7,129 bases of DNA from an uncultured Bacilli bacterium (GTDB taxonomy: Bacteria; Bacillota_I; Bacilli_A; RF39; UBA660). Made by a program: the position numbers and the translations under genes. The stretch's first letter is position 1; each line of letters opens with the position of its first letter. The notes under the pieces are model-generated. The model was not told the DNA's origin. It saw only the letters and a program-made list of their open reading frames with translations, and did no database searches. Location of the stretch: contig CANRGW010000062.1 of NCBI GenBank assembly GCA_947630205.1, positions 1 to 7,129 on the forward strand. Direction: 5' to 3'. This document shows, piece after piece, positions 1 to 6,264 of this stretch.

Positions 1-1
1 T

Positions 2-1120
2 CAAATGTCATCTCTTTTAATGGCAATTTGTATTAATGGCATGACCAAAAAAGAAACTTTTGATTTAGTTGATATATTTATTAAAAGTGGTGATGTTTTA
101 GATTTAAGTTTTATTCCAGGAATTAAAGTAGATAAGCATTCAACCGGAGGAATAGGTGATAAAATAACTTTAATTATTGGTCCAATTGTCTCATCTTGTT
201 CTGTTATTGTTCCCAAAATGAGTGGACGAGGTTTAGGTTATACAGGTGGTACGATTGATAAACTTGAAAGTATTAAAGGCTTTAAAGTTATTTTAAGTGA
301 AAAAGAATTTCTTGATGCTATTTTAAAAGTTGGTTTTGCTGTCACTGGTCAAACAAATAATTTATGTCCTATGGATAAAGCCATTTATGCTCTTCGGGAT
401 GTAACAGGAACTACTTCTTCTATTCCTTTAATCGCGGCTAGTATTATGTCTAAAAAGATTGCTGGTGGGGCTGATAAAATTCTAATTGATATTAAATGTG
501 GACGTGGGGCTTTAATGCAAACAATGGAAGATGCCCTTAAACTAAAGGATATCATGGAAGAAATAGGTAAATTTTATAACCGCGAGACAATATGTGAAAT
601 AAGTGATATGAATATACCACTTGGTTCTAATATAGGTAATTCCTTAGAAGTAATTGAGGCGATGGATGTTTTAAAAGGGAAAAAAGGTGCTCTTTATGAT
701 TTAGCCGTAAAGATTTCAACAGAAATGGTAAGTATTTCAAAAAATATAAGTAAAGAAGAAGCAAAAAAAGAAGTATTAGAAGTTTTAGAAACCGGAAAAG
801 CCTATCAAAAGTTTTTAGAATTTGTTAAAAATCAAGGAGGAGATATTAATTCTCTTGAAGTAAGCAAATATAAAGAAGAAGTAAAATCTTTAAAAAATGG
901 TAAAGTAAAAAATATAAATGCTTTAAATATTGGAAAACTTTCTTGTTCTTTAGGAGCCGGACGTATTAATAAAGAAGATAAAATTGATTATACTGTTGGA
1001 ATTGTTTTAAATAAATTAGTAGGTGACACGGTAAAAGTCGGCGATACTTTATTTACCTTATATAAAAAGAAAGATGCCAAAATAGAAATTAATCTTGATG
1101 ATTATTATGAAATAAATTAG
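2..1120 (+). CDS. pdp: Pyrimidine-nucleoside (thymidine) phosphorylase, 5'-truncated by the window edge
   Basis: This cytoplasmic salvage enzyme splits thymidine, deoxyuridine or uridine with phosphate to give the free base and (deoxy)ribose-1-phosphate. The frame is already open at base 2. Counting from the Met codon at 5, the family signature SGRGLGYTGGTIDKLE is at residues 73-88, preceded by KVDKHSTGG at 41-49. The catalytic residues known in E. coli DeoA (His85, Arg171, Ser186, Lys190) fall at His45, Arg131, Ser146 and Lys150, all with the same offset of 40. The core is therefore collinear with the family, and only about 40 N-terminal residues are missing, outside the window. The Met at 5 is thus internal, not the start. 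The C-terminal domain ends normally (DYTVGIVLNKLVGD...). One oddity is KCGRGALM at 164-171, where most relatives have KxG(S/N)GAFM. Sequence alone does not separate thymidine-specific from broad pyrimidine enzymes; deoA is the alternative name. The next gene follows after a short gap with no terminator. Confidence 0.95.
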   Translation, partial: QMSSLLMAICINGMTKKETFDLVDIFIKSGDVLDLSFIPGIKVDKHSTGGIGDKITLIIGPIVSSCSVIVPKMSGRGLGYTGGTIDKLESIKGFKVILSEKEFLDAILKVGFAVTGQTNNLCPMDKAIYALRDVTGTTSSIPLIAASIMSKKIAGGADKILIDIKCGRGALMQTMEDALKLKDIMEEIGKFYNRETICEISDMNIPLGSNIGNSLEVIEAMDVLKGKKGALYDLAVKISTEMVSISKNISKEEAKKEVLEVLETGKAYQKFLEFVKNQGGDINSLEVSKYKEEVKSLKNGKVKNINALNIGKLSCSLGAGRINKEDKIDYTVGIVLNKLVGDTVKVGDTLFTLYKKKDAKIEINLDDYYEIN

Positions 1121-1142
1121 AAATAAAAACATATTCTTTATT

Positions 1143-1148
1143 GGTGAT
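1143..1148 (+). promoter_or_regulatory. Ribosome binding site that selects the second of two adjacent ATGs
   Basis: GGTGAT matches the 3' part of the ideal AGGAGGTGAT. Two in-frame ATG codons follow, at 1149 and 1152. The first would have no spacer at all; the second has 3 nt, exactly the spacing between GAGGTGAT and the ATG of topA in this window. The ATG at 1152 is therefore the better start. Confidence 0.6.
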
Positions 1149-1151
1149 ATG

Positions 1152-1382
1152 ATGAACTTATCTGAATTTCAAAATAAAGATGTTGTTAATTTAGCTGATG
1201 GTAAAAAGATAGGAAGTATTATTGATTATAAAATAGAACCAGCTGAGGGGAAAATTATCTCCTTTTTGATTGAACCTTTACGAGGAGTTTTTTCTTTTCG
1301 TGGTGGTAACAAAATAGAAGTTAAATATGAAAATATTAGTAAGATTGGAGAAGATGTAATTTTAATTAATTACCAAGAATAG
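1152..1382 (+). CDS. PRC-barrel protein, YlmC/YmxH family
   Basis: This is a 76-residue soluble protein (77 if the ATG at 1149 is used). The pattern SEFQNKDVVNLADGKKIGSI near the N-terminus, a Gly-Lys turn around residues 33-34, and NISKIGEDVILI near the C-terminus match the PRC-barrel small beta-barrel proteins called YlmC/YmxH in Bacillus and Clostridium. Database models label the family as sporulation-linked, but the biochemical role is unknown; PRC barrels generally bind protein or RNA partners. There is no signal peptide, membrane helix or catalytic motif. It sits 31 bases after the phosphorylase stop with no terminator between them, and 2 bases before the methyltransferase, so it is probably the middle gene of a three-gene transcript. 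Family assignment is fairly sure; function is not. The name should not be read as evidence that this organism sporulates. Confidence 0.85.
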   Translation: MNLSEFQNKDVVNLADGKKIGSIIDYKIEPAEGKIISFLIEPLRGVFSFRGGNKIEVKYENISKIGEDVILINYQE

Positions 1383-1384
1383 TT

Positions 1385-2098
1385 ATGAAAAAATATAAAA
1401 AAACAGATTTAGAAAGTTATACTTTAGGAACTACTTTAACACTTGAATTATTAAATAAAAAAGCAAATTATGTTAAACGAGTATATATTCATTCAAAGCA
1501 AGAAAAGAATGAGACTTATTATAAAATAATTAATATTTGTCAAGATAAAAAAATTGATGTTATTTTTAGTGATAAAATAATTAATACGTTAAGTGATAAA
1601 GAAAATTGCTATGTTATCGGTGTTTTTGAAAAGTATCAAGAAGAATTAGATTTAAATAGTAATCATATTGTTTTAGTAAATCCTTCTAATATGGGAAATC
1701 TTGGAACTATTATTAGAAGTAGTATTGGTTTTGGAATAAAAGATTTAGTTATTATCAAACCAGGTGTTGATATATTTGACCCTAAAGTAATAAGAAGTAG
1801 TATGGGGGCTATTTTTAATATGCATTTTCAATATTTTGATAGTTTTCATGCTTATCAAGCGTTAACACCAACAAGGGAATTTTATCCTTTTATGTTAAAA
1901 GCCAAAACTAATTTAAAAGATATTACCGTTAAAGGAAAATATTCTTTAATATTTGGAAATGAAGCAACCGGTCTTCCGGATAGTTTTTTAAATGTTGGAG
2001 TTCCTGTTATTATTAAGCATAGCAAAAGTATTGATAGTTTAAATTTAGATAATGCTGTTAGTATAGCCCTTTTTGAATTTACAAAAAATAATTTTTAG
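1385..2098 (+). CDS. TrmH/SpoU-family RNA 2'-O-ribose methyltransferase
   Basis: The predicted activity is transfer of a methyl group from S-adenosylmethionine to a ribose 2'-OH in tRNA or rRNA. The 237-residue protein has an N-terminal region to about residue 85 resembling a SpoU substrate-binding domain, then a SPOUT knot domain. SpoU motif 1 is at 99-117 (NPSNMGNLGTIIRSS..., with Asn102 and the conserved Arg111), motif 2 at 188-197 (LIFGNEATGL, with Glu193), and motif 3 at 218-230 (SLNLDNAVSIALF). KVIRSSMGAIF at 134-144 is also typical. These motifs are intact, so the enzyme should be active as a knotted dimer. The target nucleotide cannot be read from sequence. The start lies 2 bases after the upstream stop and has no clear Shine-Dalgarno site, suggesting translational coupling. 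The N-terminus (MKKYKK...YTLGTTLTLELL) looks family-like, which supports this ATG. The gene ends just before the topA promoter. Confidence 0.93.
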   Translation: MKKYKKTDLESYTLGTTLTLELLNKKANYVKRVYIHSKQEKNETYYKIINICQDKKIDVIFSDKIINTLSDKENCYVIGVFEKYQEELDLNSNHIVLVNPSNMGNLGTIIRSSIGFGIKDLVIIKPGVDIFDPKVIRSSMGAIFNMHFQYFDSFHAYQALTPTREFYPFMLKAKTNLKDITVKGKYSLIFGNEATGLPDSFLNVGVPVIIKHSKSIDSLNLDNAVSIALFEFTKNNF

Positions 2099-2101
2099 GA
2101 G

Positions 2102-2130
2102 TTGACATTTTTTAAAATAATTAGTATAAA
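2102..2130 (+). promoter_or_regulatory. Promoter of topA (housekeeping sigma type)
   Basis: A perfect -35 hexamer TTGACA lies at 2102-2107 and TATAAA (5 of 6 to consensus) at 2125-2130, with exactly 17 bp between them. The -35 begins four bases after the methyltransferase stop codon. The expected transcription start is near 2137, immediately before the Shine-Dalgarno site at 2138-2145, leaving a leader of only about 12 nt. topA therefore has its own strong promoter even if upstream transcripts also read through. Confidence 0.8.
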
Positions 2131-2137
2131 TTTATTT

Positions 2138-2145
2138 GAGGTGAT
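2138..2145 (+). promoter_or_regulatory. Strong ribosome binding site of topA
   Basis: GAGGTGAT matches eight consecutive bases of the ideal AGGAGGTGAT and ends 3 nt before the ATG at 2149. It would lie at or next to the 5' end of the mRNA made from the promoter just upstream. Confidence 0.75.
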
Positions 2146-2148
2146 TTT

Positions 2149-4188
2149 ATGGATTTAGTTATTGTGGAATCCCCAGCAAAGAGTAAAACAATTGAAAAGT
2201 ACCTTGGAAAATCGTTTAAAGTTGTAAGTAGTATAGGTCATATTCGCGATTTAGCAACAACTGGTAAATATGGACTAGGTATAGATATAGATAATGGTTT
2301 TAAACCTAATTATGTTCCAATTAAAGGTAAAAAGAAAATAATAAGTGAATTAAAGAAATTAGTTCAAGATGCTAATCATATTTATTTAGCAACCGACCCT
2401 GACCGTGAAGGAGAGGCTATTTCTTGGCACTTATTTGCAACGCTTGGAATAAATGAAGATAAATATGATCGCGTTCTATTTTACGAAATAACCAAAGATA
2501 AAGTTTTAGAAGGAATTAAAAATCCTCGAAAGATTGACTATAATTTAGTAAAAAGTCAAGAAACGAGAAGATTTTTAGATAGAATTATAGGTTTTCGTTT
2601 AAGTAAATTAATGCAATCCAAGACAAGTGGTACAAGTGCTGGACGAGTTCAGAGTGTTGCTTTAAAATTAATTGTTGATAGGGAAAGAGAAATAGAGGCT
2701 TTTAAAAGTGAAGAATATTATACAATAACTGCTAATTTTCAAGATTTTACATCCCTTTTATTTAAATATAAAGATAAAGATATTGAATTAAAATCGAAAG
2801 AAGAAGCCGAGAATGTTTTAGAAAAACTTGCACCCGATTTTAAAGTTTTAAGTATTGAGTCTAAGAATAAAAATAAAAGTAGTAAATTTCCTTTTACAAC
2901 TTCAACTTTACAACAAGAAGCCTCAACGAAACTTAATTTTAATGCTAAAAAAACAATGATGCTTGCTCAGAAAATGTATGAAGGAATTGATATTGGCACG
3001 GAAACAACCGGTTTAATTACTTATATGCGTACAGACTCTATTCGTTTGAGCGAAGAATTTGTTGGTCCAACTTTTAATTATATTGAAAAAAATTATGGTA
3101 AAGAATATGTTGGTTATGTTAAAAAGAGTAAGAAAACGGAAAATGTGCAAGATGCTCATGAAGGTATAAGACCAACTAGTATTTTTCGAACTCCCGAAAG
3201 TATGAAGAAGTATTTAACTAATGATGAATATAAATTATATAATTTAATTTATAAAAGAACACTTGCTTCTTTAATGAGTGATGCTAAAACGTTAGCAACA
3301 ACTATTATTCTTGATAACAATGATTATAAATTTAAAACAACTGGTTCTGTTGTAACCTTTAAAGGTTATTTAGAAGTATATTCTGAGTTTGAAGATACAA
3401 AAGATGAACTTTTACCTGATTTATCTAGTAAATTAAATAGTTTTATAACAGCAAATGATATAATTTATGAACAACATTTTACTAAGCCTAAATCCCGTTA
3501 TACCGAGGCTAAACTTATTCATGAAATGGAAGAACTTGGAATTGGAAGACCTTCAACATATGCAACCATCATGGCCAATATTAAAGATCGGGGATATGTC
3601 ACTATTGAAGATAAGAAATTTGTGCCAACAGAAACGGGAATTCAAGTAACCGATAGATTACAAGAATATTTTAGTAATATTATTAATGTTAAATATACAG
3701 CCAATATGGAAGAAGATTTAGATAAAATTGCCAATGGGGAAATTAATAATCTTGATGTTTTAACCAATTTTTATAGTATTTTTGATGATACTTTAAAGAA
3801 AGCCTTTGCTGGTATGGAAAAAGATAAACCTTTAGAAACCGGAGAACTTTGTCCAGAATGTGGAAGTCCTTTAGTAATTAGAAAAGGTAAATATGGAGAG
3901 TTCACGGCTTGTAGTAATTATCCAAACTGTAAATATATTAAAAAAGAAAAAGAAGAAGTTAAAGAAATAATTGATTGTCCTAATTGTTCAGGAAAAATCG
4001 TTGAAAAACATAGTCGAAAAGGTAAAGTTTTTTATGGCTGTAACAATTATCCTAAATGTAAAACGGCTTATTGGGATATGCCAATTGGGGAAAAATGTCC
4101 TAATTGTCAAGAAATGTTAGTTATGAAAAACAATAAAATTAAATGTTCTAGTTGTTCTTACGTAAAAGAAGAGGAAGAAAAAAACTGA
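2149..4188 (+). CDS. topA: DNA topoisomerase I (type IA), three C-terminal zinc ribbons
   Basis: This enzyme relaxes negatively supercoiled DNA through a single-strand break with a 5'-phosphotyrosine link, opposing gyrase at the nucleoid. The 679-residue protein opens with the TOPRIM domain: Glu7 in IVESPAKSKTIEKYL, and the metal-binding DPDREGE at 83-89 (Asp83, Asp85, Glu87). SAGRVQSVAL is at 163-172. The catalytic tyrosine is Tyr292 in GLITYMRTDS, with Arg294 beside it. HEGIRPT is at 338-344 and the GIGRPSTYA segment at 464-472. The C-terminus carries three four-cysteine zinc ribbons: Cys568/571/588/594, Cys610/613/631/637, and a shorter, degenerate Cys650/653/666/669. It ends in an acidic-basic tail. 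The length is usual for Bacillota TopA. All catalytic residues are present and there is no frameshift. It has its own promoter and a strong Shine-Dalgarno site, and its stop codon lies inside a hairpin shared with the convergent gene. Confidence 0.98.
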   Translation: MDLVIVESPAKSKTIEKYLGKSFKVVSSIGHIRDLATTGKYGLGIDIDNGFKPNYVPIKGKKKIISELKKLVQDANHIYLATDPDREGEAISWHLFATLGINEDKYDRVLFYEITKDKVLEGIKNPRKIDYNLVKSQETRRFLDRIIGFRLSKLMQSKTSGTSAGRVQSVALKLIVDREREIEAFKSEEYYTITANFQDFTSLLFKYKDKDIELKSKEEAENVLEKLAPDFKVLSIESKNKNKSSKFPFTTSTLQQEASTKLNFNAKKTMMLAQKMYEGIDIGTETTGLITYMRTDSIRLSEEFVGPTFNYIEKNYGKEYVGYVKKSKKTENVQDAHEGIRPTSIFRTPESMKKYLTNDEYKLYNLIYKRTLASLMSDAKTLATTIILDNNDYKFKTTGSVVTFKGYLEVYSEFEDTKDELLPDLSSKLNSFITANDIIYEQHFTKPKSRYTEAKLIHEMEELGIGRPSTYATIMANIKDRGYVTIEDKKFVPTETGIQVTDRLQEYFSNIINVKYTANMEEDLDKIANGEINNLDVLTNFYSIFDDTLKKAFAGMEKDKPLETGELCPECGSPLVIRKGKYGEFTACSNYPNCKYIKKEKEEVKEIIDCPNCSGKIVEKHSRKGKVFYGCNNYPKCKTAYWDMPIGEKCPNCQEMLVMKNNKIKCSSCSYVKEEEEKN

Positions 4189-4210
4189 TAGTATTTGAAC
4201 TATCAGTTTT
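4181..4210. terminator. Bidirectional hairpin terminator between convergent genes
   Basis: AAAACTGATAGT at 4181-4192 is perfectly complementary to ACTATCAGTTTT at 4199-4210, a 12-bp stem with the 6-nt loop ATTTGA. On the plus strand it ends in four T, then CTAATTTTT. On the minus strand the run is seven T (complement of 4178-4184), so it should stop the minus-strand transcript better than that of topA. The stem has only a few G-C pairs, making it modest in strength. Both stop codons (4186-4188 plus, 4205-4203 minus) lie within the stem and face each other. Confidence 0.75.
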
Positions 4211-6191
4211 CTAATTTTTGATATAAATAATTAAAGTAATCATGTTGAATAGCAAGATTGCTATATTTTATTTTATTTTCAACATTTTGATTTATTTTTA
4301 TTAAATCTTCTAAACGATATTCTTTATTGGTATAATAAGTTATATTACTATTACTAGCATCATAGAAAGCATATTTATTTTTCCAAGAACCATCAGCAAA
4401 GACAACCATACTTTCATATTCACTCGAGAATAAATCTTCACCAGCATAATAACGTGTATCATGGTCTAAATTAAATAAATTAGCAATCGTTGGTACAATA
4501 TTTACATATGAAGTATATTGAGTATAAGTAGCCGGTTCTATATCACTAGACCAAATTACAAAAGGTACTCTTTCGTTTTCATGTTTTTCTTCAATGCTAT
4601 AAGGAAGAGCAGGGGTTAAAAGATTATTAGCAAGACCATAAGGATAATGGTCACCATATAAAACTATAACAGTATTATCAAGTTTACCTTGTTTCTTTAA
4701 ACCATCTAATAAAACCCCAAGCCCATTATCTAATACTTTTAACTTAGACATATATCTTTTTAGTTTAATATTATAATCATCATATTTACTATCATTAAAT
4801 AAATTTAAATATTTATTACCAAAAGTACTATCTCCATAAGGTTGATGTGACGTAACGGTTGTAAGCCAAGTCATGAATTTTTCATCTTTTTTATAATTAC
4901 TTAAGATTTTCACAACTTCTTTCATGAACTCTTCATCGCTTGCCCATTCTTCACCTTTAACATTATATTCTAATTTTAAATCATCAACATCGTAGTAACG
5001 TCCACTTCCCATATTGGTATGAATTTCTCTTCTTGCATAATATTTTTCAGTGTAATCATGCATGGATGTTGTTTTATAACCTTTATTATTAAATAAATTA
5101 AAAATACTTTCAGGATAAATATTTGTACTATATGCATTAGCTGTACATTTATTATAAATAGAGTATAAACCAATCATACCACTTAATTCGTTATTACCAG
5201 TAGCACATGAATTTCTTGGAGAATAATTATTTTTAAAATAATAACCCTCACTTACTAATTTATAAAAATTAGGATACAATTCTTCATTTATAAAGATATC
5301 ATCAACTGACTCCATCATAATAACAATTAAATTTTTATCTTCAAATAAACCTGTATAACTATTTTCTTCAGTAATTTTATTGTTAATATAATAATCATTT
5401 AAATAATTTAAAATCGTATCATCTTCATTAGCAATTAATTCTAACCATTTACTATCATCAATATTTTGACTAGCTGGTTGTTTATAACTAGGTTCTGTTT
5501 CAATCGTTTCAACATCGGACTTTATAAATATATTTTTAATATCAAGTAAAGCATACATCGTTGTTCCAAATTGTTTAATTGCTATACTAGAATTAGTAGG
5601 ATTTTTAAATAATTCTTTATTAGAAATAGGTTGTAATTTATTTTGAAATACATCTAAAGTTATACTAACATTATATAAAAAGCCAAAGACTAAAAGTAAA
5701 CTTATACATACAAATATATTTTTGGTTTTTAAAGAGTCTTCACTTACTTTAATTCTAATTATTTTCTTATCAATTAAAGTATAATAAACAATAAGTAAAA
5801 TAAATGGTAATAAAAGTAAATAATAATACCAATAGAAACTTTTAAGAAAGTCAAAGAAGTAAGAATAAACAGCCCCTGCTTGACTTGTAACATTAAAACT
5901 TATATATACACCTATAAAGTTATTAAAACCTATTTGTAAAAAAGAATATAAAGTAATAACCCCTACAATAATAAGATTTATCCGTTGATGATATTTATCT
6001 TTTACTAATAATTCAATGTAACTTATAACTAAACTAAGACAAATAACTCCTAATAAAACTCTTATAGTAGAAAAATCTATAGGATTTTGATTACTAACAA
6101 TTTTAAAAATAAATTCAATTAAAAAAATACTAATAGTTAAAATAAAAGTATTATAGAAATATTTATTGATATTTTTTAACAATTTAAGCAC
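4203..6191 (-). CDS. LTA synthase family membrane phosphoglycerol transferase / sulfatase-fold protein
   Basis: The protein probably builds or decorates a glycerol-phosphate cell-envelope polymer outside the membrane, using phosphatidylglycerol as donor in the manner of LtaS. Counting from the GTG at 6191, 662 residues contain five hydrophobic helices (about 13-32, 44-63, 71-90, 121-140, 158-178), a linker, then an extracytoplasmic alkaline-phosphatase/sulfatase-fold domain from about 285 to 600. Metal and active-site residues seen by family analogy are Glu294 (IMMESVDD), the nucleophile candidate Thr331 (SCATGNNE), His449 (TSHQPYGD) and Asp514-His515 (LYGDH). VPFVIW at 542-547 and IVPTIANLF at 565-573 are further family landmarks. 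This is the LtaS architecture, but the nucleophile loop reads TGNNE rather than the more usual TSDxE, so substrate and product may differ. The coordinates keep the longest frame; a TTG at 6182 is better placed relative to the Shine-Dalgarno site and may be the true start. A minus-strand promoter lies just upstream, and the shared hairpin ends the gene. Confidence 0.9.
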   Translation of the reverse strand: MLKLLKNINKYFYNTFILTISIFLIEFIFKIVSNQNPIDFSTIRVLLGVICLSLVISYIELLVKDKYHQRINLIIVGVITLYSFLQIGFNNFIGVYISFNVTSQAGAVYSYFFDFLKSFYWYYYLLLLPFILLIVYYTLIDKKIIRIKVSEDSLKTKNIFVCISLLLVFGFLYNVSITLDVFQNKLQPISNKELFKNPTNSSIAIKQFGTTMYALLDIKNIFIKSDVETIETEPSYKQPASQNIDDSKWLELIANEDDTILNYLNDYYINNKITEENSYTGLFEDKNLIVIMMESVDDIFINEELYPNFYKLVSEGYYFKNNYSPRNSCATGNNELSGMIGLYSIYNKCTANAYSTNIYPESIFNLFNNKGYKTTSMHDYTEKYYARREIHTNMGSGRYYDVDDLKLEYNVKGEEWASDEEFMKEVVKILSNYKKDEKFMTWLTTVTSHQPYGDSTFGNKYLNLFNDSKYDDYNIKLKRYMSKLKVLDNGLGVLLDGLKKQGKLDNTVIVLYGDHYPYGLANNLLTPALPYSIEEKHENERVPFVIWSSDIEPATYTQYTSYVNIVPTIANLFNLDHDTRYYAGEDLFSSEYESMVVFADGSWKNKYAFYDASNSNITYYTNKEYRLEDLIKINQNVENKIKYSNLAIQHDYFNYLYQKLEN

Positions 6192-6197
6192 TTCCTT
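6187..6197 (-). promoter_or_regulatory. Ribosome binding site of the LtaS-like gene, overlapping its apparent GTG start
   Basis: Read on the minus strand, AAGGAAGTGCT matches AGGAGGTGAT at 8 of 10 aligned bases. Its GTG (6191-6189) is the first codon of the longest frame. Aligned to the anti-Shine-Dalgarno, this GTG is part of the binding site, and the TTG at 6182-6180 sits 4 nt downstream, close to the 3-nt spacing of topA. This favours TTG as the initiator, giving 659 residues. Confidence 0.5.
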
Positions 6198-6206
6198 TTC
6201 GAGATA

Positions 6207-6235
6207 ATTTTACCATATTTTTCTTTATTTGTAAA
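6207..6235 (-). promoter_or_regulatory. Promoter of the LtaS-like gene
   Basis: On the minus strand, TTTACA (6235-6230; 5 of 6 to TTGACA) is followed after 17 bp by TAAAAT (6212-6207; 5 of 6 to TATAAT), with an extended -10 TGG at 6215-6213. The expected start of transcription is near 6200, just before the Shine-Dalgarno site, so the leader is under 20 nt. Its -35 directly abuts that of the divergent promoter. Confidence 0.65.
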
Positions 6236-6264
6236 TTGACTTAGTTAGTTTATAATGTTATACT
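6236..6264 (+). promoter_or_regulatory. Promoter of the helical protein gene at 6288
   Basis: TTGACT (6236-6241; 5 of 6) and TATACT (6259-6264; 5 of 6) are 17 bp apart, with an extended -10 TGT at 6256-6258. The expected start is near 6271, leaving a leader of about 17 nt with a Shine-Dalgarno site AGGTGA at 6274-6279. A perfect TATAAT also sits at 6251-6256, but its 17-bp-spaced -35 (TTTGTA, 6228-6233) is poor; it could act as a second, overlapping promoter. Confidence 0.65.

Noticed and set aside
1..216. Open minus-strand frame of 71 codons
   Set aside because: It lies fully antisense to the strongly conserved phosphorylase signature region, resembles no family, and is a shadow of that gene.
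1095..1123. Possible promoter (TTGATG, 17 bp, TAGAAA) before the PRC-barrel gene
   Set aside because: Both hexamers match consensus at only 4 of 6 positions, which is expected often by chance in A+T-rich DNA. No terminator separates the genes, so read-through from upstream suffices.
1149..1151. First ATG as start of the PRC-barrel gene
   Set aside because: It would leave no spacing after the GGTGAT ribosome binding site; the ATG three bases later has the spacing seen at topA.
2082..2095. Self-complementary AAAAAATAATTTTT-like stretch at the end of the methyltransferase gene
   Set aside because: The arms have no G-C pairs and practically no loop, so it cannot form a useful terminator hairpin.
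3467..3649. Plus-strand frame of 60 codons
   Set aside because: It is a second-frame shadow inside the conserved topA core, which is intact in its own frame.
4186..4188. TGA read as tryptophan (Mycoplasma code)
   Set aside because: TGA ends topA and the LtaS-like gene at sensible family lengths, and Trp is written TGG in both.
4976..5173. Minus-strand frame of 65 codons
   Set aside because: It is an alternative frame within the LtaS-like gene, whose own frame carries the family motifs through this stretch.
6241..6250. TTAGTTAGTT short tandem repeat in the promoter spacer
   Set aside because: There are only two and a half 4-base units, too short to call a regulatory repeat.
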